From NCBI GenBank assembly GCA_903915035.1, contig CAIWRI010000078.1:1-64000 (forward strand): 64,000 nucleotides of DNA, read 5' to 3'. This document shows positions 39,507 to 49,976 of the stretch, in pieces. Origin of the DNA: an uncultured Nitrosomonadales bacterium (GTDB taxonomy: Bacteria; Pseudomonadota; Gammaproteobacteria; Burkholderiales; Gallionellaceae). Position 1 is the stretch's first letter, and each line of letters starts with the position of its first letter. Made by a program: the position numbers and the translations under genes. Below the pieces are notes generated by a model. It saw nothing but the letters and a program-made list of their open reading frames with translations, searched no databases and had not been told where the DNA came from.

Positions 39507-41431
39507 ACAAGCAACTCATCTACGGCTTATTGCTGTCTGTGGTGATGGTGATCGCGCCTCATGTAATTCATCTGCCGCTATGGGTCAGCGCCTTGTCCGC
39601 CTGCCTGCTCGCATGGCCGGCTTATCTTGCCGCACGCGGCGAACCCTTACCGTCGCACTGGCTGTTGATTGCCATCAGCATCGCCGCGACTGGCGGCATA
39701 CTGATCGAATATCACAGCCTGTTCGGACGTGAGGCCGGCGTCACCCTGCTGATCGTACTGTCCACGCTAAAATTGATGGAACTCAAGACAAAACGCGACG
39801 CGATGGCGCTGATATACCTGTGCTGCTTTATTATCATCACCAATTTTTTATATTCACAGAGCCTCGTCACGGGACTGTACATGTTAGCCTGTTTGCTTAT
39901 CATCAGCCAAGTCTGGGTACAGCTGCACATGTACCCAGGCCCCTTCAAAACGCGCCTGAAAATTGCGTGCACGCTGCTGCTGCAAGCGATCCCGCTCACT
40001 GTCATTCTGTTTGTGCTGTTCCCGCGACTCCCCGGTCCGCTATGGGGATTACCGCAGGACGCCTTTTCCCGCAGCGGACTGGATGACATGATGTCGCCAG
40101 GCAGTCTGGGTCGCCTGGCACTGTCCGACGCCGTCGCATTTCGCGTCGCCTATCCGGGGCCTCCGCCACGCCGTGATCAGATGTACTGGCGCGGACCGGT
40201 ATTATGGAATTTCGACGGACGCACCTGGACGCAAGGAAAGTCTGTGCAAATTTTCTCAGCTCAATTGAGCGATACCACACAGCCGATTAGCTACAACGTT
40301 ACGCTGGAGGCGGATAACAAGATCTGGCTGTTCGCACTCGATATGCCGGATAGCCTGTCTATCCCATATCGCAGAATGAATGACGCACAGTTGCTAAATC
40401 CTGAGCCGGTAACTACCCGACTGCGCTATCAGGCACGCTCCTATCTTAGCTATCACGCTAACTTGCTGGAATCCGCAGCACAACTTCAGCGCGCATTGCA
40501 ACTGCCGGCAGGATTTAATCCGAAATCGCGCAGGCTTGCTGCCAACTGGCGTGCAAATGGAAGTGATAGCCGGATTATCAGCAGCGCTCTGGGCTTTTTT
40601 AACCGGCAAAATTTTCACTACACACTAGACGCGCCGCCGCTCGGACTCAATGGAATAGATGACTTTTTATTCACCACCCGGGCGGGATTTTGTGAGCATT
40701 ATGCTTCGGGCTTTGTATTTTTGATGCGCGCAGCCGGCATTCCGGCACGTGTCGTCACCGGATACCAGGGCGGTGAATATAACGCGTTCGGCAACTACTA
40801 CATCGTGCGACAATCCGACGCACATGCCTGGGCGGAAGTCTGGCTGCAAGATCGCGGCTGGCTTCGCATTGATCCGACCGCGGCGATTGCGCCTGAACGT
40901 GTGGAACAAAACTTGTCTGCCGCCTTACCTGACAATACGGTTCTGCCATTCATGGCGAGAAACCCGCCGCAATGGTTGCGTGAATTGAGCCTGAACTGGG
41001 ATGCTATTTCCTACCAGTGGAACAGCTTCGTTATCGGCTACGACAACGAGCGTCAGTTCGCCTTCATGAACCGTTTAGGTCTGGCGTCCGTCAGGTGGCA
41101 GGCGCTCAGTATGATGACAGGCATCGCGTTAATTATCGGACTGTTTGCGCTGTATATGCTGCGTCACTTGATCAGCCTAAAACAGGATAAAACACAGGCT
41201 GCCTGGCTGAAATTTTGTCGCAAGCTGGCAAGGTCGGGATTGCCCAGGCTGCCTTACGAAGGCCCGCAAGCTTATGCGATACGCGTCTGTATCGCCCGTC
41301 CGGATTTAGCTGTTTCAATTAAAACTATCGCCAACCGGTATATCGCGCTGCGCTATGGTATTCCCCAACCTGAGAATACACAGCGTGATTTTCTGCAGCT
41401 TGTCGCGCAGTTCCGCCCATCCGCAAACTAA
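39503..41431 (+). CDS. TgpA-type transglutaminase domain membrane protein
   Basis: N-terminal TM segments then RAGFCEHYASGFVFLMRAAGIPARVVTGYQGGEYN...DAHAWAEVWL. Confidence 0.92.
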   Translation: MNKQLIYGLLLSVVMVIAPHVIHLPLWVSALSACLLAWPAYLAARGEPLPSHWLLIAISIAATGGILIEYHSLFGREAGVTLLIVLSTLKLMELKTKRDAMALIYLCCFIIITNFLYSQSLVTGLYMLACLLIISQVWVQLHMYPGPFKTRLKIACTLLLQAIPLTVILFVLFPRLPGPLWGLPQDAFSRSGLDDMMSPGSLGRLALSDAVAFRVAYPGPPPRRDQMYWRGPVLWNFDGRTWTQGKSVQIFSAQLSDTTQPISYNVTLEADNKIWLFALDMPDSLSIPYRRMNDAQLLNPEPVTTRLRYQARSYLSYHANLLESAAQLQRALQLPAGFNPKSRRLAANWRANGSDSRIISSALGFFNRQNFHYTLDAPPLGLNGIDDFLFTTRAGFCEHYASGFVFLMRAAGIPARVVTGYQGGEYNAFGNYYIVRQSDAHAWAEVWLQDRGWLRIDPTAAIAPERVEQNLSAALPDNTVLPFMARNPPQWLRELSLNWDAISYQWNSFVIGYDNERQFAFMNRLGLASVRWQALSMMTGIALIIGLFALYMLRHLISLKQDKTQAAWLKFCRKLARSGLPRLPYEGPQAYAIRVCIARPDLAVSIKTIANRYIALRYGIPQPENTQRDFLQLVAQFRPSAN

Positions 41432-41888
41432 TTTCAAAAATTGCGCTATCGTACTGCTATTAACGCTGTCTGTTGCGCAGTGTCCTTTATGACTTCAGCA
41501 TTACCTGCATTGCCCTGAACAAATGCGCATAACCCGCCGCAATCAGATAGCGGAAAACAGCCAATTTATTTTCACCACAGAACGAATCAGGCATCTGATT
41601 AAAAAAATTATAAATATTAAAAAACATAGTGTTATATGAATTTTATAGGCCGTTACAAGGATTGCTTTTAGCTGACTAGGAAAGCGCCTATATCTTGATC
41701 TGTTTAATCAGTTTATCCTTTTAAGCATTAATATATTTTGCATTCATTCCCCAGAAAAGAGACGCATTATTCGTAGTTACATTTCAACATGCAAAATTAC
41801 TTTTCTTAAAAAAGTGCTTCACATACAACTTGTGTATCTCGCACGCCTCACGCAGATATTAGATTAAATCCAGCCTTTAGGAAATATT

Positions 41889-43205
41889 ATGACGGCATCC
41901 TCGCCACGTGTACTAGTTGCAATGGACTTATCACCTGACCGGCTTTTATATCTGGACTCGTTGATAAAGACCGATGGCGCTACGCTGGTTTATGTCAAGG
42001 ATGATTGTCAGGCGCTGCATGAAGCAATAATACATCCGTGCCAAGTGGCTTTGATTGATGAAATATTGCCCGGTATCGGCGGTATCGCGCTTTGCCGTCA
42101 GCTCATCAACTTACCGGCAGCACCTGTTACGACAATACTGCTGCTTAACAATGCAAGCGGACAGAGCCCTGCTGTAAATCCCGGCGCACTGCATTGCCTG
42201 GCAGGTGTCACTGATATTGATACAATATATCTGCATTTACGCAAACACTTTCCTTGTTCACGACCGCTTGCTTCATCCACACTGTTTAGTGACACTCATG
42301 ATAAAGCGCCGTTGCTAAATGACTCGCTCGATGTCATGCCCTATGCCATCATTCTGAGCAATTCACGCCATCAGGTTATTGAAAGTAATGCTGCAGTATC
42401 AAGACTGACCGGAATCAACAAGGGAAAGTTAAAACAGCTTTCCCTGTCCGATGTTTTTGCATTGCTTGATTTCAATATTGTCACTTCGGTTATTTTACAA
42501 AAACTATCAACGGAAGGTGATTGGCAGGGCGAAGTGCATGCGCGTCATGGTAACGGCGAGATGCGGGTGTATTGGTTGCATGCACTCCAACTTTCGGGCA
42601 ATGATCCGAAAAACCCCATTAATAACGTTTTTTTCCTGTCCGACATTACCGTGCTTATTCAGCGTGAACATCGCATGCGGGCACTGGCCGAAACCGATGC
42701 GCTTACAGGCCTTGCCAATCGCAACTTGTTCATTTCCTGTCTGGACACGGCGGTTGGCACAGCCGACCTGCATAATGCGCCCGCCGTACTGTTTATTGAC
42801 CTGGATGGCTTCAAAGCGGTCAACGACCAATTAGGTCACGGTACCGGTGACAAACTGCTGTGTGACGTGGCCAAAGTTCTGCAAGCTTGCGTTCGTGTCA
42901 ATGACATCGTTGCGCGCATCGGTGGCGACGAATTCGTCTTGTTACTCATCGGCGCGACGCACGCGACACTGGTAGAAACAGCACAGCGTATTAATGAGCA
43001 CTTGTCGTTCGATTTCCTCGACAAGAAAAACCAGCCTATTGGTGTGACGTGCAGCATCGGCGTTGCTGTCTATCCCCGCGATGGTGACAATGCAAAAAGT
43101 CTGCTGAAATTAGCGGATCAGGCGATGTATACCGCCAAGGAAAACGGGAAAAACAGCTTTTGTTTCGCATCTCCAGATGCCGACCAGGTTTTAATTGGAA
43201 ACTGA
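41889..43205 (+). CDS. Receiver-PAS-GGDEF diguanylate cyclase
   Basis: ARIGGDEFVLLL with upstream RVND inhibitory-site motif; receiver-like LIDEILPGIGG. Confidence 0.92.
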   Translation: MTASSPRVLVAMDLSPDRLLYLDSLIKTDGATLVYVKDDCQALHEAIIHPCQVALIDEILPGIGGIALCRQLINLPAAPVTTILLLNNASGQSPAVNPGALHCLAGVTDIDTIYLHLRKHFPCSRPLASSTLFSDTHDKAPLLNDSLDVMPYAIILSNSRHQVIESNAAVSRLTGINKGKLKQLSLSDVFALLDFNIVTSVILQKLSTEGDWQGEVHARHGNGEMRVYWLHALQLSGNDPKNPINNVFFLSDITVLIQREHRMRALAETDALTGLANRNLFISCLDTAVGTADLHNAPAVLFIDLDGFKAVNDQLGHGTGDKLLCDVAKVLQACVRVNDIVARIGGDEFVLLLIGATHATLVETAQRINEHLSFDFLDKKNQPIGVTCSIGVAVYPRDGDNAKSLLKLADQAMYTAKENGKNSFCFASPDADQVLIGN

Positions 43206-43206
43206 C

Positions 43207-44997
43207 ATGAAAAATACAGCATTCGAAATTCTGAAATCAATGAGTCTGCTTTATGTTGAGGATGATGCCGAGACACGTGAAGAACTTGTTATGATGCTAA
43301 AACCCTGGGTAGGCGAATTATATATCGCAGCCGACGGGCAGGCTGGACTGGATTTATACAGGGAAAAAATCCCCGATATCGTTGTGACCGATATCCAGAT
43401 GCCACAGTTAAGCGGGCTGGCGATGAGCGCCGAAATCCAGCATATCAACCCGGAGCAACTCATCGTCATTGTCAGTGCTTACAACGATGTGGAATATCTG
43501 TTTCGCGCCATTGAGCTCGGTATCGGGCACTACATCACCAAACCGCTCAATGTCAATCGTCTGCTGGAAAAACTTGCGCAACTGGCCAATATTCATCTGG
43601 CATTGAAGGAGCGTCGTCAGAATCAGATACTGCTCGAACAATACAAAAACCTGGTTGATCAAAGTGCCATTGTCTGCAAGATTGATCTGAACGGTAAAAT
43701 CAGCTATGTCAACGACAAACTATGCAAAATCAGCGGATTCACGCGACAGGAAATGCTCGGTCAGGACATCGCGTTTCTGCATTATGAACAGGAGCGTGGT
43801 GAAGAATGGAGCCAGGCTGTTTCCGGACAAAAGTGGTCGGGCATCAGCCATAACCGCACAAAACAGGGAACCGGGTACATCGTTGAGCGCAGCATTGTTC
43901 CTGTCATCATTGAAAGTGGCGAAATAACTGAAATCATCGTCCTGGACGTGAATATCAACCCTTTTTTTGACAACTACGAACACGTTAGTGTATCACTTGA
44001 GCTTAGCAACAGCTCTTTGCAAGAGCAGCGCCACTTCCTGGCTGAATACAAACGCGCGCTGGAACTGGGTACCTGCGTTTGTTTCGTTGATTGTAATTTA
44101 CACATCCTCAGCATCAACCAACCCTTCGAGCAGCTACTCGGTTATACCTCTGCCGAAATCACTGGCAAATCGGTTGAGCAGATTATCCCCAACCTGTCTG
44201 ACCGTGACAATCTGGTTAATATTCTGAGCGACTCGCTTGAGGAACTCAACAGCCGGATTATTTGCTTTAGCACGTGCAATGGAGCCGCGTTGCAATTTCG
44301 AGTGAGCTGCGTGGCGCTGCACGAGATGACCGGTGAAATTAAATCTGTCATCATGATCTGTCACGACATTTCCGAATATCACCGCCTGAGCCTGGATATT
44401 GTGCAATCACAACGAGATCTGCTCTACATGATGGGAGATGTCGTTGAGAGTCGTAGCGAGGAGACGGGGCAGCATGTCCGACGTGTCGCCATGATTTCCA
44501 GGTTTCTGGCGCTAAAGGTAGGTCTTGATCAGGAGACCGCCAATATGATTGAGGCTGCAGCTCCCATGCATGACATTGGCAAGGTCGGCATACGCGATGC
44601 AGTGCTTAATAAACCCGGTCAGCTTGATAATTTGGAATACAAAGAAATGATGCGACATGCGGAAATTGGCCACGTCATTCTGAGCAAAGTGAAACGCCCC
44701 CTCATCAAGCTGGCCTCTGTCATCGCACAGCAGCACCACGAGCGCTGGGATGGCAAAGGCTATCCGAATGGTCTCAGCGGAGAACAAATACATATCGCAG
44801 GACGTATTGTATCGATAGCTGATGTGCTCGATGCATTATCTACCGAGCGTATTTACAAACCGGCATGGAGCGAACAATCTGTGCGTGATTACTTTCTGGT
44901 TCAGCGCGGCGAACAGTTTGATCCCAATCTGATTGATTTGCTGCTTACTCATTGGGAAGCCATCCAGGATCTGCGTAACGGCATTACCACCATCTGA
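43207..44997 (+). CDS. Response regulator with PAS domains and HD-GYP phosphodiesterase
   Basis: REC DIVVTDIQMPQLSGLAM; HDIGKVGI and HHERWDGKGYPNGL. Confidence 0.93.
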   Translation: MKNTAFEILKSMSLLYVEDDAETREELVMMLKPWVGELYIAADGQAGLDLYREKIPDIVVTDIQMPQLSGLAMSAEIQHINPEQLIVIVSAYNDVEYLFRAIELGIGHYITKPLNVNRLLEKLAQLANIHLALKERRQNQILLEQYKNLVDQSAIVCKIDLNGKISYVNDKLCKISGFTRQEMLGQDIAFLHYEQERGEEWSQAVSGQKWSGISHNRTKQGTGYIVERSIVPVIIESGEITEIIVLDVNINPFFDNYEHVSVSLELSNSSLQEQRHFLAEYKRALELGTCVCFVDCNLHILSINQPFEQLLGYTSAEITGKSVEQIIPNLSDRDNLVNILSDSLEELNSRIICFSTCNGAALQFRVSCVALHEMTGEIKSVIMICHDISEYHRLSLDIVQSQRDLLYMMGDVVESRSEETGQHVRRVAMISRFLALKVGLDQETANMIEAAAPMHDIGKVGIRDAVLNKPGQLDNLEYKEMMRHAEIGHVILSKVKRPLIKLASVIAQQHHERWDGKGYPNGLSGEQIHIAGRIVSIADVLDALSTERIYKPAWSEQSVRDYFLVQRGEQFDPNLIDLLLTHWEAIQDLRNGITTI

Positions 44998-45013
44998 GTT
45001 AAGGAACTGAAAT

Positions 45014-46411
45014 ATGATGAAATACTTCCCGCTGACCGCCTGCCTGCTTGCTTTTTCCACTATGTCCATGGCAGAGAACCAGTTTGACAACCTGACGCTG
45101 GAACAGGCTGTGCAGATTGCACTTCACAATCATCGCTCCTTGCAGGTGTCCGCGGCAAATCTGGAGATAGCAGAAGCACGGTATCAGCAAGCAATGGCCT
45201 CATTTCAACCCAACCTGAATCTGGAGGCAGGTTTTCAACGCAACAATCAGGATCGCACTTTCACCTTTAACGGTGCAGTGCAAACGCCGGCTATGGCATT
45301 GCCGCTGGGCCCGGGCGGCGCACTCGTATCGATTCCCGGTCAGCCGCTACCCATCAATATGGATGTCAAGATGTTCGACCGCGATGTCACAAAAGCCAGT
45401 CTGACGCTGAGCTATCCTTTATATACCGGCGGAAAACAACAGGCTGTTGAGGATATGGCTGACAAGGGGGTTTTGATTGCCCGCGTAGAAAAACACAAGA
45501 GCGAACTGGACGTGGTTCATGATATCAAAAAGTATTACCACGGTGCCCAATTTGCGCGACAGATGGCGCAAATGACGAGCGAAACACTGGAACGTTTTGA
45601 AGTATTGTCAGAGCTGACCGAGCGGTTTTACCAGAGCGATTCACTCAAGGTCAAAAAGACCGACTACCTGCGCGCCAAGACCACGACGGAGGTAACCCGC
45701 GCCATGTTACATGAGGCCAACTACGCCAGTACCCTGACCCGCAACGCCCTGATCAATGCCATGGGTTTGCCGCTCAATAGCACTTTAAATCTGGCATCCG
45801 AGCCGCCCTTGCCTGCCTTCGACGCTACATTGGATCACTTGCTTCAGGACGCCATGACCTTCAACCCCGACAAGCAGCGTCTCGAACTGGCGGTACAGAT
45901 AGCCGATGATAAAATCAATGAGGCAAACAGCGGCTACCTGCCCGAGGCGGGCCTTGAAGCCACCTCTTATCAATACTGGAATAGCTATAACAGCGGTCTG
46001 TTCAACAACGACAACCGTAGTGGCTGGGTGATCGGAGTTGGTGTCAAGTGGAAGCTGTTCGATGCCGGACTGACTCGGGCAGGGGTGTCTGCCGCACATG
46101 CCGGAAAGATGCGCCTGGAAGCTCAGAAAGTGTTGCTCGATAATGGCCTCGCGCTACAGATAAAGGATGATTTTTTGCGCATACAGCGCTCTCGTGCAGA
46201 GGTTGACGACAATATTCATGCGTTGGGCTACGCCGAAGAAAACCGCAAGTTGCAGGTGCGCGCCTACCAGGAAGAGATGGTTGAAACCAAAGAGGTGATT
46301 GAAGCTCAGCTCATTGAGAGTTATGCAAATGCCAGTCTGTTTCGCGCCCGGCATGACCTGCAAATTGCCCTGTCTGATCTCGATTATCAGGTTGGCGAGG
46401 CTTTGCACTGA
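45014..46411 (+). CDS. TolC family outer membrane protein
   Basis: Signal peptide, LTLEQAVQIALHNHRSLQVSAANLEIAEARYQQAMA, OEP repeats. Confidence 0.88.
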   Translation: MMKYFPLTACLLAFSTMSMAENQFDNLTLEQAVQIALHNHRSLQVSAANLEIAEARYQQAMASFQPNLNLEAGFQRNNQDRTFTFNGAVQTPAMALPLGPGGALVSIPGQPLPINMDVKMFDRDVTKASLTLSYPLYTGGKQQAVEDMADKGVLIARVEKHKSELDVVHDIKKYYHGAQFARQMAQMTSETLERFEVLSELTERFYQSDSLKVKKTDYLRAKTTTEVTRAMLHEANYASTLTRNALINAMGLPLNSTLNLASEPPLPAFDATLDHLLQDAMTFNPDKQRLELAVQIADDKINEANSGYLPEAGLEATSYQYWNSYNSGLFNNDNRSGWVIGVGVKWKLFDAGLTRAGVSAAHAGKMRLEAQKVLLDNGLALQIKDDFLRIQRSRAEVDDNIHALGYAEENRKLQVRAYQEEMVETKEVIEAQLIESYANASLFRARHDLQIALSDLDYQVGEALH

Positions 46412-46413
46412 TC

Positions 46414-47307
46414 ATGAAACTATTTCATCGCCTCTGTCTTGCCATGCTCCTGCTAGGACCGGGTATGCTCAATGCCGCACCCGTGCAACTTTTTGCCATG
46501 GGATTCTATTTGCCGGTGATCCGCGATGTGCCGCGCAAGGACGTGGAAATATCACTGCGCTTCTGGATTGATGAGTTATGCAAATCCTTGAATGTTGGCT
46601 GTAGCCCGGTGCGTTTTTACGAAGATCAGGCAGAAATGAAACAGGCCATGAACGACGGGACAATCAACTTTGTGGTGGCCCCGGCAATGGGTTTAGTGAC
46701 GCACTTTCGCCCTGAAGAACTGGTTGACGGCGTTTCTGGTTATAAACCCGAAAGTGATGATCTGTTGCTGGTGGTTCGCAGTGCTGCTGCCATCCATTCT
46801 CCTGTCGATCTGGTGGGCAAGCGCATTATTCTGCTGGATAGCGATGAACTATCAAACGTCTACCTGGCAACCTTGTTGATGAAACTCGGCCTGAAACCTG
46901 ACATTGCTCAGTTAGCCACGATTAGCTATGAGAGGATTTCCAGCAAACAGGTTTATCAGTTGTTTTTCGACAAGGCGGACGCGGCACTGATTTATCGCAA
47001 CGGGTATGAGACTGCGCTGGAACTTAATCCACAAATCGGCAAACGCCTGCAAGTACTGGAAAGCTATACTTTCAAGACTCATTCTCCCTATAGCGCATTC
47101 TTTTCCTCTCGCGTGCCCGCAGAAAACCGCGAGTTGATTATCAAGGCGGCGCTGAAAATGGGCACGACAGCGCGTGGTCGTCAGGTGCTGCAGCTCTACC
47201 ATTCCAGCGAAATGGATCGTACCAGTACAAATTTTTTGATTCCCTATCGAAATTTATTAAATGAATATAATACGTTGAGAAAAAAACAGCGGGCGCGGAA
47301 AATATGA
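46414..47307 (+). CDS. PhnD-like periplasmic substrate-binding protein
   Basis: Signal peptide; PVDLVGKRIILLDSDELSNVYLATLLMKLGL: PhnD-type fold. Confidence 0.75.
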   Translation: MKLFHRLCLAMLLLGPGMLNAAPVQLFAMGFYLPVIRDVPRKDVEISLRFWIDELCKSLNVGCSPVRFYEDQAEMKQAMNDGTINFVVAPAMGLVTHFRPEELVDGVSGYKPESDDLLLVVRSAAAIHSPVDLVGKRIILLDSDELSNVYLATLLMKLGLKPDIAQLATISYERISSKQVYQLFFDKADAALIYRNGYETALELNPQIGKRLQVLESYTFKTHSPYSAFFSSRVPAENRELIIKAALKMGTTARGRQVLQLYHSSEMDRTSTNFLIPYRNLLNEYNTLRKKQRARKI

Positions 47308-48899
47308 CCCGAAAAGGGAAGCGCTTCGGCCAGTTTACCAGGAGCCGTATTGTCTTCCGCGTGTTTGCGATATTCGGCACGCTGCTGCTGGCCACGACAA
47401 TAATATATGGCCTGCTCATTATTCCACTGCAGAAAGAATCATTGCGCAAAATTCTGTATTCGCAAGCCGCCAGCGTGTCACGTTCCATCATTCAGGCCTG
47501 TACGGATGCCTTGCTGACCGGCGACTCGGGATTTATTGTCGCACACATGTTGCAGGTCGTGACCAATAACGACAGCATCCAGTCTATCATTCTCGCGCCC
47601 AAACAGGGGGTTGCACTGGCTATCACATCAAAAGGCTGGCGCGCACTCGAAATGAATGATTTTCGTCCTGCGGATTTTGAACGCGAATCTTACGGCCTGC
47701 ACCTTGACCCGGACGGCACCTCATTCTATCGCTACATTACACCCATACTGTTCAGCGGCGTAAGCTGGGGCGCGCTGCAGATCAACTTCAATACACGGGA
47801 ATACGATGTCAACATCAGCCAGATGTATCGCCAGATGCTCTATATATCACTGATCTCATTACTGTCTATTTTACCCATAGGGTACTTCTTTGCGCTCTGG
47901 GTAACACGGCCGATTTCCATCCTCAGCGAGGCAGCGGCGCGTGTGAGTAACGGCGACCTTAGTGCGCATGTTGAAACGGGCCGGGATGATGAGATCGGCC
48001 AGCTCGCGCTCAACTTCAACCAGATGGTCGATGCGCTGCAACTAAACCGGAATATACTGGAAAGCTATAATCAGGAACTTGAATTCACGGTAGCGGCACG
48101 CACCCGCGATCTGGATGAGTTGAATAAAACGCTGGACCGGCGTGTGCATGATGAAATTAATAAACGAAAGCTGCAGGAAGCGTTGCTCATACAGCAATCA
48201 CGGCTTGCGGCAATGGGTGAGATGATCGGTGCCATCGCGCATCAGTGGCGACAGCCGTTGAATGCCCTCAGTCTGGTATTACAGAATATACACATGCAGC
48301 ATCAGGCGGGGATTTTGACTGAAGATTCGATGCTGCGCATGGAGGAAAAAGCGGCGCGACTGGTGGCGCGTATGTCAGCCACCATAGACGATTTCAGGAA
48401 CTTTTTTAAACCTTCCTCGCATCCGAAACCATTTGATTTGGAAAAATCTGTCCAGTCCGCTGTCGACATCATGGATGGCTTGTTCAATAAATACAATATT
48501 CAGGTGGTGATGGAATTTGATGAAAGTATAGAAGTGTTCGGCAATGCAAGTGAGTTCGCGCAGGTTGTGCTTAATCTGCTCTCCAACGCAAAAGATGCGC
48601 TGCTCGACTCAAAACAGCTCAATTCTCACATCATTCTGCGGATGACGCGCAGAGCTGAGCGCATTCACATCGACGTTGAAGACAACGGTGGCGGCATTCC
48701 CGCAGCCATCGTGGAAAACATCTTCAATCCTTATTTCACCACGAAAGAAGAAGGGAAAGGCAGCGGCATAGGCCTTTATATGTCGAAAATGATCGTGGAA
48801 GGCAATCTGCACGGACATCTGAGCGTAATAAACACGGCAACAGGTGCCTGCTTTACTATCGATTTGCCGTCCACCCGCCTGCCCAAGGGGAACGCCTAA
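47304..48899 (+). CDS. HAMP-domain sensor histidine kinase
   Basis: GAIAHQWRQPLNALSLVLQNI H-box; NLLSNAKDAL N-box; DNGGGIPAAIVENIFNPYFTTKEEGKGSGIGLYMSKMIVE. Confidence 0.94.
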   Translation: MTRKGKRFGQFTRSRIVFRVFAIFGTLLLATTIIYGLLIIPLQKESLRKILYSQAASVSRSIIQACTDALLTGDSGFIVAHMLQVVTNNDSIQSIILAPKQGVALAITSKGWRALEMNDFRPADFERESYGLHLDPDGTSFYRYITPILFSGVSWGALQINFNTREYDVNISQMYRQMLYISLISLLSILPIGYFFALWVTRPISILSEAAARVSNGDLSAHVETGRDDEIGQLALNFNQMVDALQLNRNILESYNQELEFTVAARTRDLDELNKTLDRRVHDEINKRKLQEALLIQQSRLAAMGEMIGAIAHQWRQPLNALSLVLQNIHMQHQAGILTEDSMLRMEEKAARLVARMSATIDDFRNFFKPSSHPKPFDLEKSVQSAVDIMDGLFNKYNIQVVMEFDESIEVFGNASEFAQVVLNLLSNAKDALLDSKQLNSHIILRMTRRAERIHIDVEDNGGGIPAAIVENIFNPYFTTKEEGKGSGIGLYMSKMIVEGNLHGHLSVINTATGACFTIDLPSTRLPKGNA

Positions 48900-49136
48900 T
48901 TGGTTTTTTAGATTCAAGGAGGAAATAATTATCATCGCTAACAGACAGCGATCTTAAGATTGATAGCAGAATGCCACGAAACTCACCTGGCGTGTATTTT
49001 CATCTCGACAATCCGGACTATTTCTGAAAACCTCAACCCGACAAAACAGCGAACCTTTTTCAATTAAGCCAGCCTGCCCTTGTCCGGCCTGGCTAAATGC
49101 TATAATCTGCATCACATAAAAAAGACTGTATTGATC

Positions 49137-49580
49137 ATGTTCATCACCCGCCGCCTCGAATTTGATGCAGGACATCGCATCCCTAATCACAACAGCCAAT
49201 GCAGGCATCTGCACGGTCACCGCTATGCACTGGAAATTACCCTGTCGGGCGAGATCATCGAACCCGATGGCCTGTCTGAGCAAGGCATGGTCATGGATTT
49301 TTCCGATGTCAAACGCATTGCGCAGGAAAAAATCGTCAATCTATGGGATCACGCTTTCCTGGTGTATCGCGGCGACAAACAGGTATGCGAGTTTCTGGCC
49401 GGCATGCCTGACCATAAAACCGTCATCTTTGACGTGGTGCCGACCGCAGAAAATCTGGCTCAGGCAGCCTTCAATATTCTTAATCCTGCCTATCACGACA
49501 GTTATGGCAATCACCTGCGGCTTGAACGTATTCGTTTGTTTGAAACCCCGAATAACTGGGCGGATTGCGTGCGCAGTTAG
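49137..49580 (+). CDS. queD: 6-carboxy-5,6,7,8-tetrahydropterin synthase / 6-pyruvoyl tetrahydropterin synthase family (QueD-like)
   Basis: RRLEFDAGHRIPNHNSQCRHLHGHRYALEITLSG. Confidence 0.88.
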   Translation: MFITRRLEFDAGHRIPNHNSQCRHLHGHRYALEITLSGEIIEPDGLSEQGMVMDFSDVKRIAQEKIVNLWDHAFLVYRGDKQVCEFLAGMPDHKTVIFDVVPTAENLAQAAFNILNPAYHDSYGNHLRLERIRLFETPNNWADCVRS

Positions 49581-49669
49581 TTTTTTGATAAATTGCTGGA
49601 CAGAAAGCGCGGTTTAAGTCAGAATACGCGCCTTCGAGAAATTGGCTTATGTCAGTTCTACGCGAGAAT

Positions 49670-49759
49670 GGAAGTGTGGCCGAGCGGTTTAAGGCACTAG
49701 TCTTGAAAACTAGCGAGGATGAGAGTCCTCCGTGAGTTCGAATCTCACCGCTTCCGCCA
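49670..49759 (+). tRNA. tRNA-Ser (UGA), CCA encoded
   Basis: GGAAGTGTGGCCGAGCGGTTTAAGGCACTAGTCTTGAAAACTAGC...GGTTCGAATCTCACC-like T-arm...GCTTCCGCCA; anticodon loop CTTGAAA, long variable arm. Confidence 0.96.
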
Positions 49760-49976
49760 TAATGCGCTCGAAAAATCCTGTTTTTAATTATTAAAATTCA
49801 ACTCAGTTAACACTCTGCAAGCAATCAGCTTGACCTAATTTCCTTCCTGCACCAAGATGTAAACTCGATCGTTTTTTACCCTGCCTGATTAAAGACGGCA
49901 AAGGTGTTAAAGAAGGTGTATGCCTACCGTTACACCCCCATCCTAATACTGCTTCGTCCAGCAAATACCGAAATTG

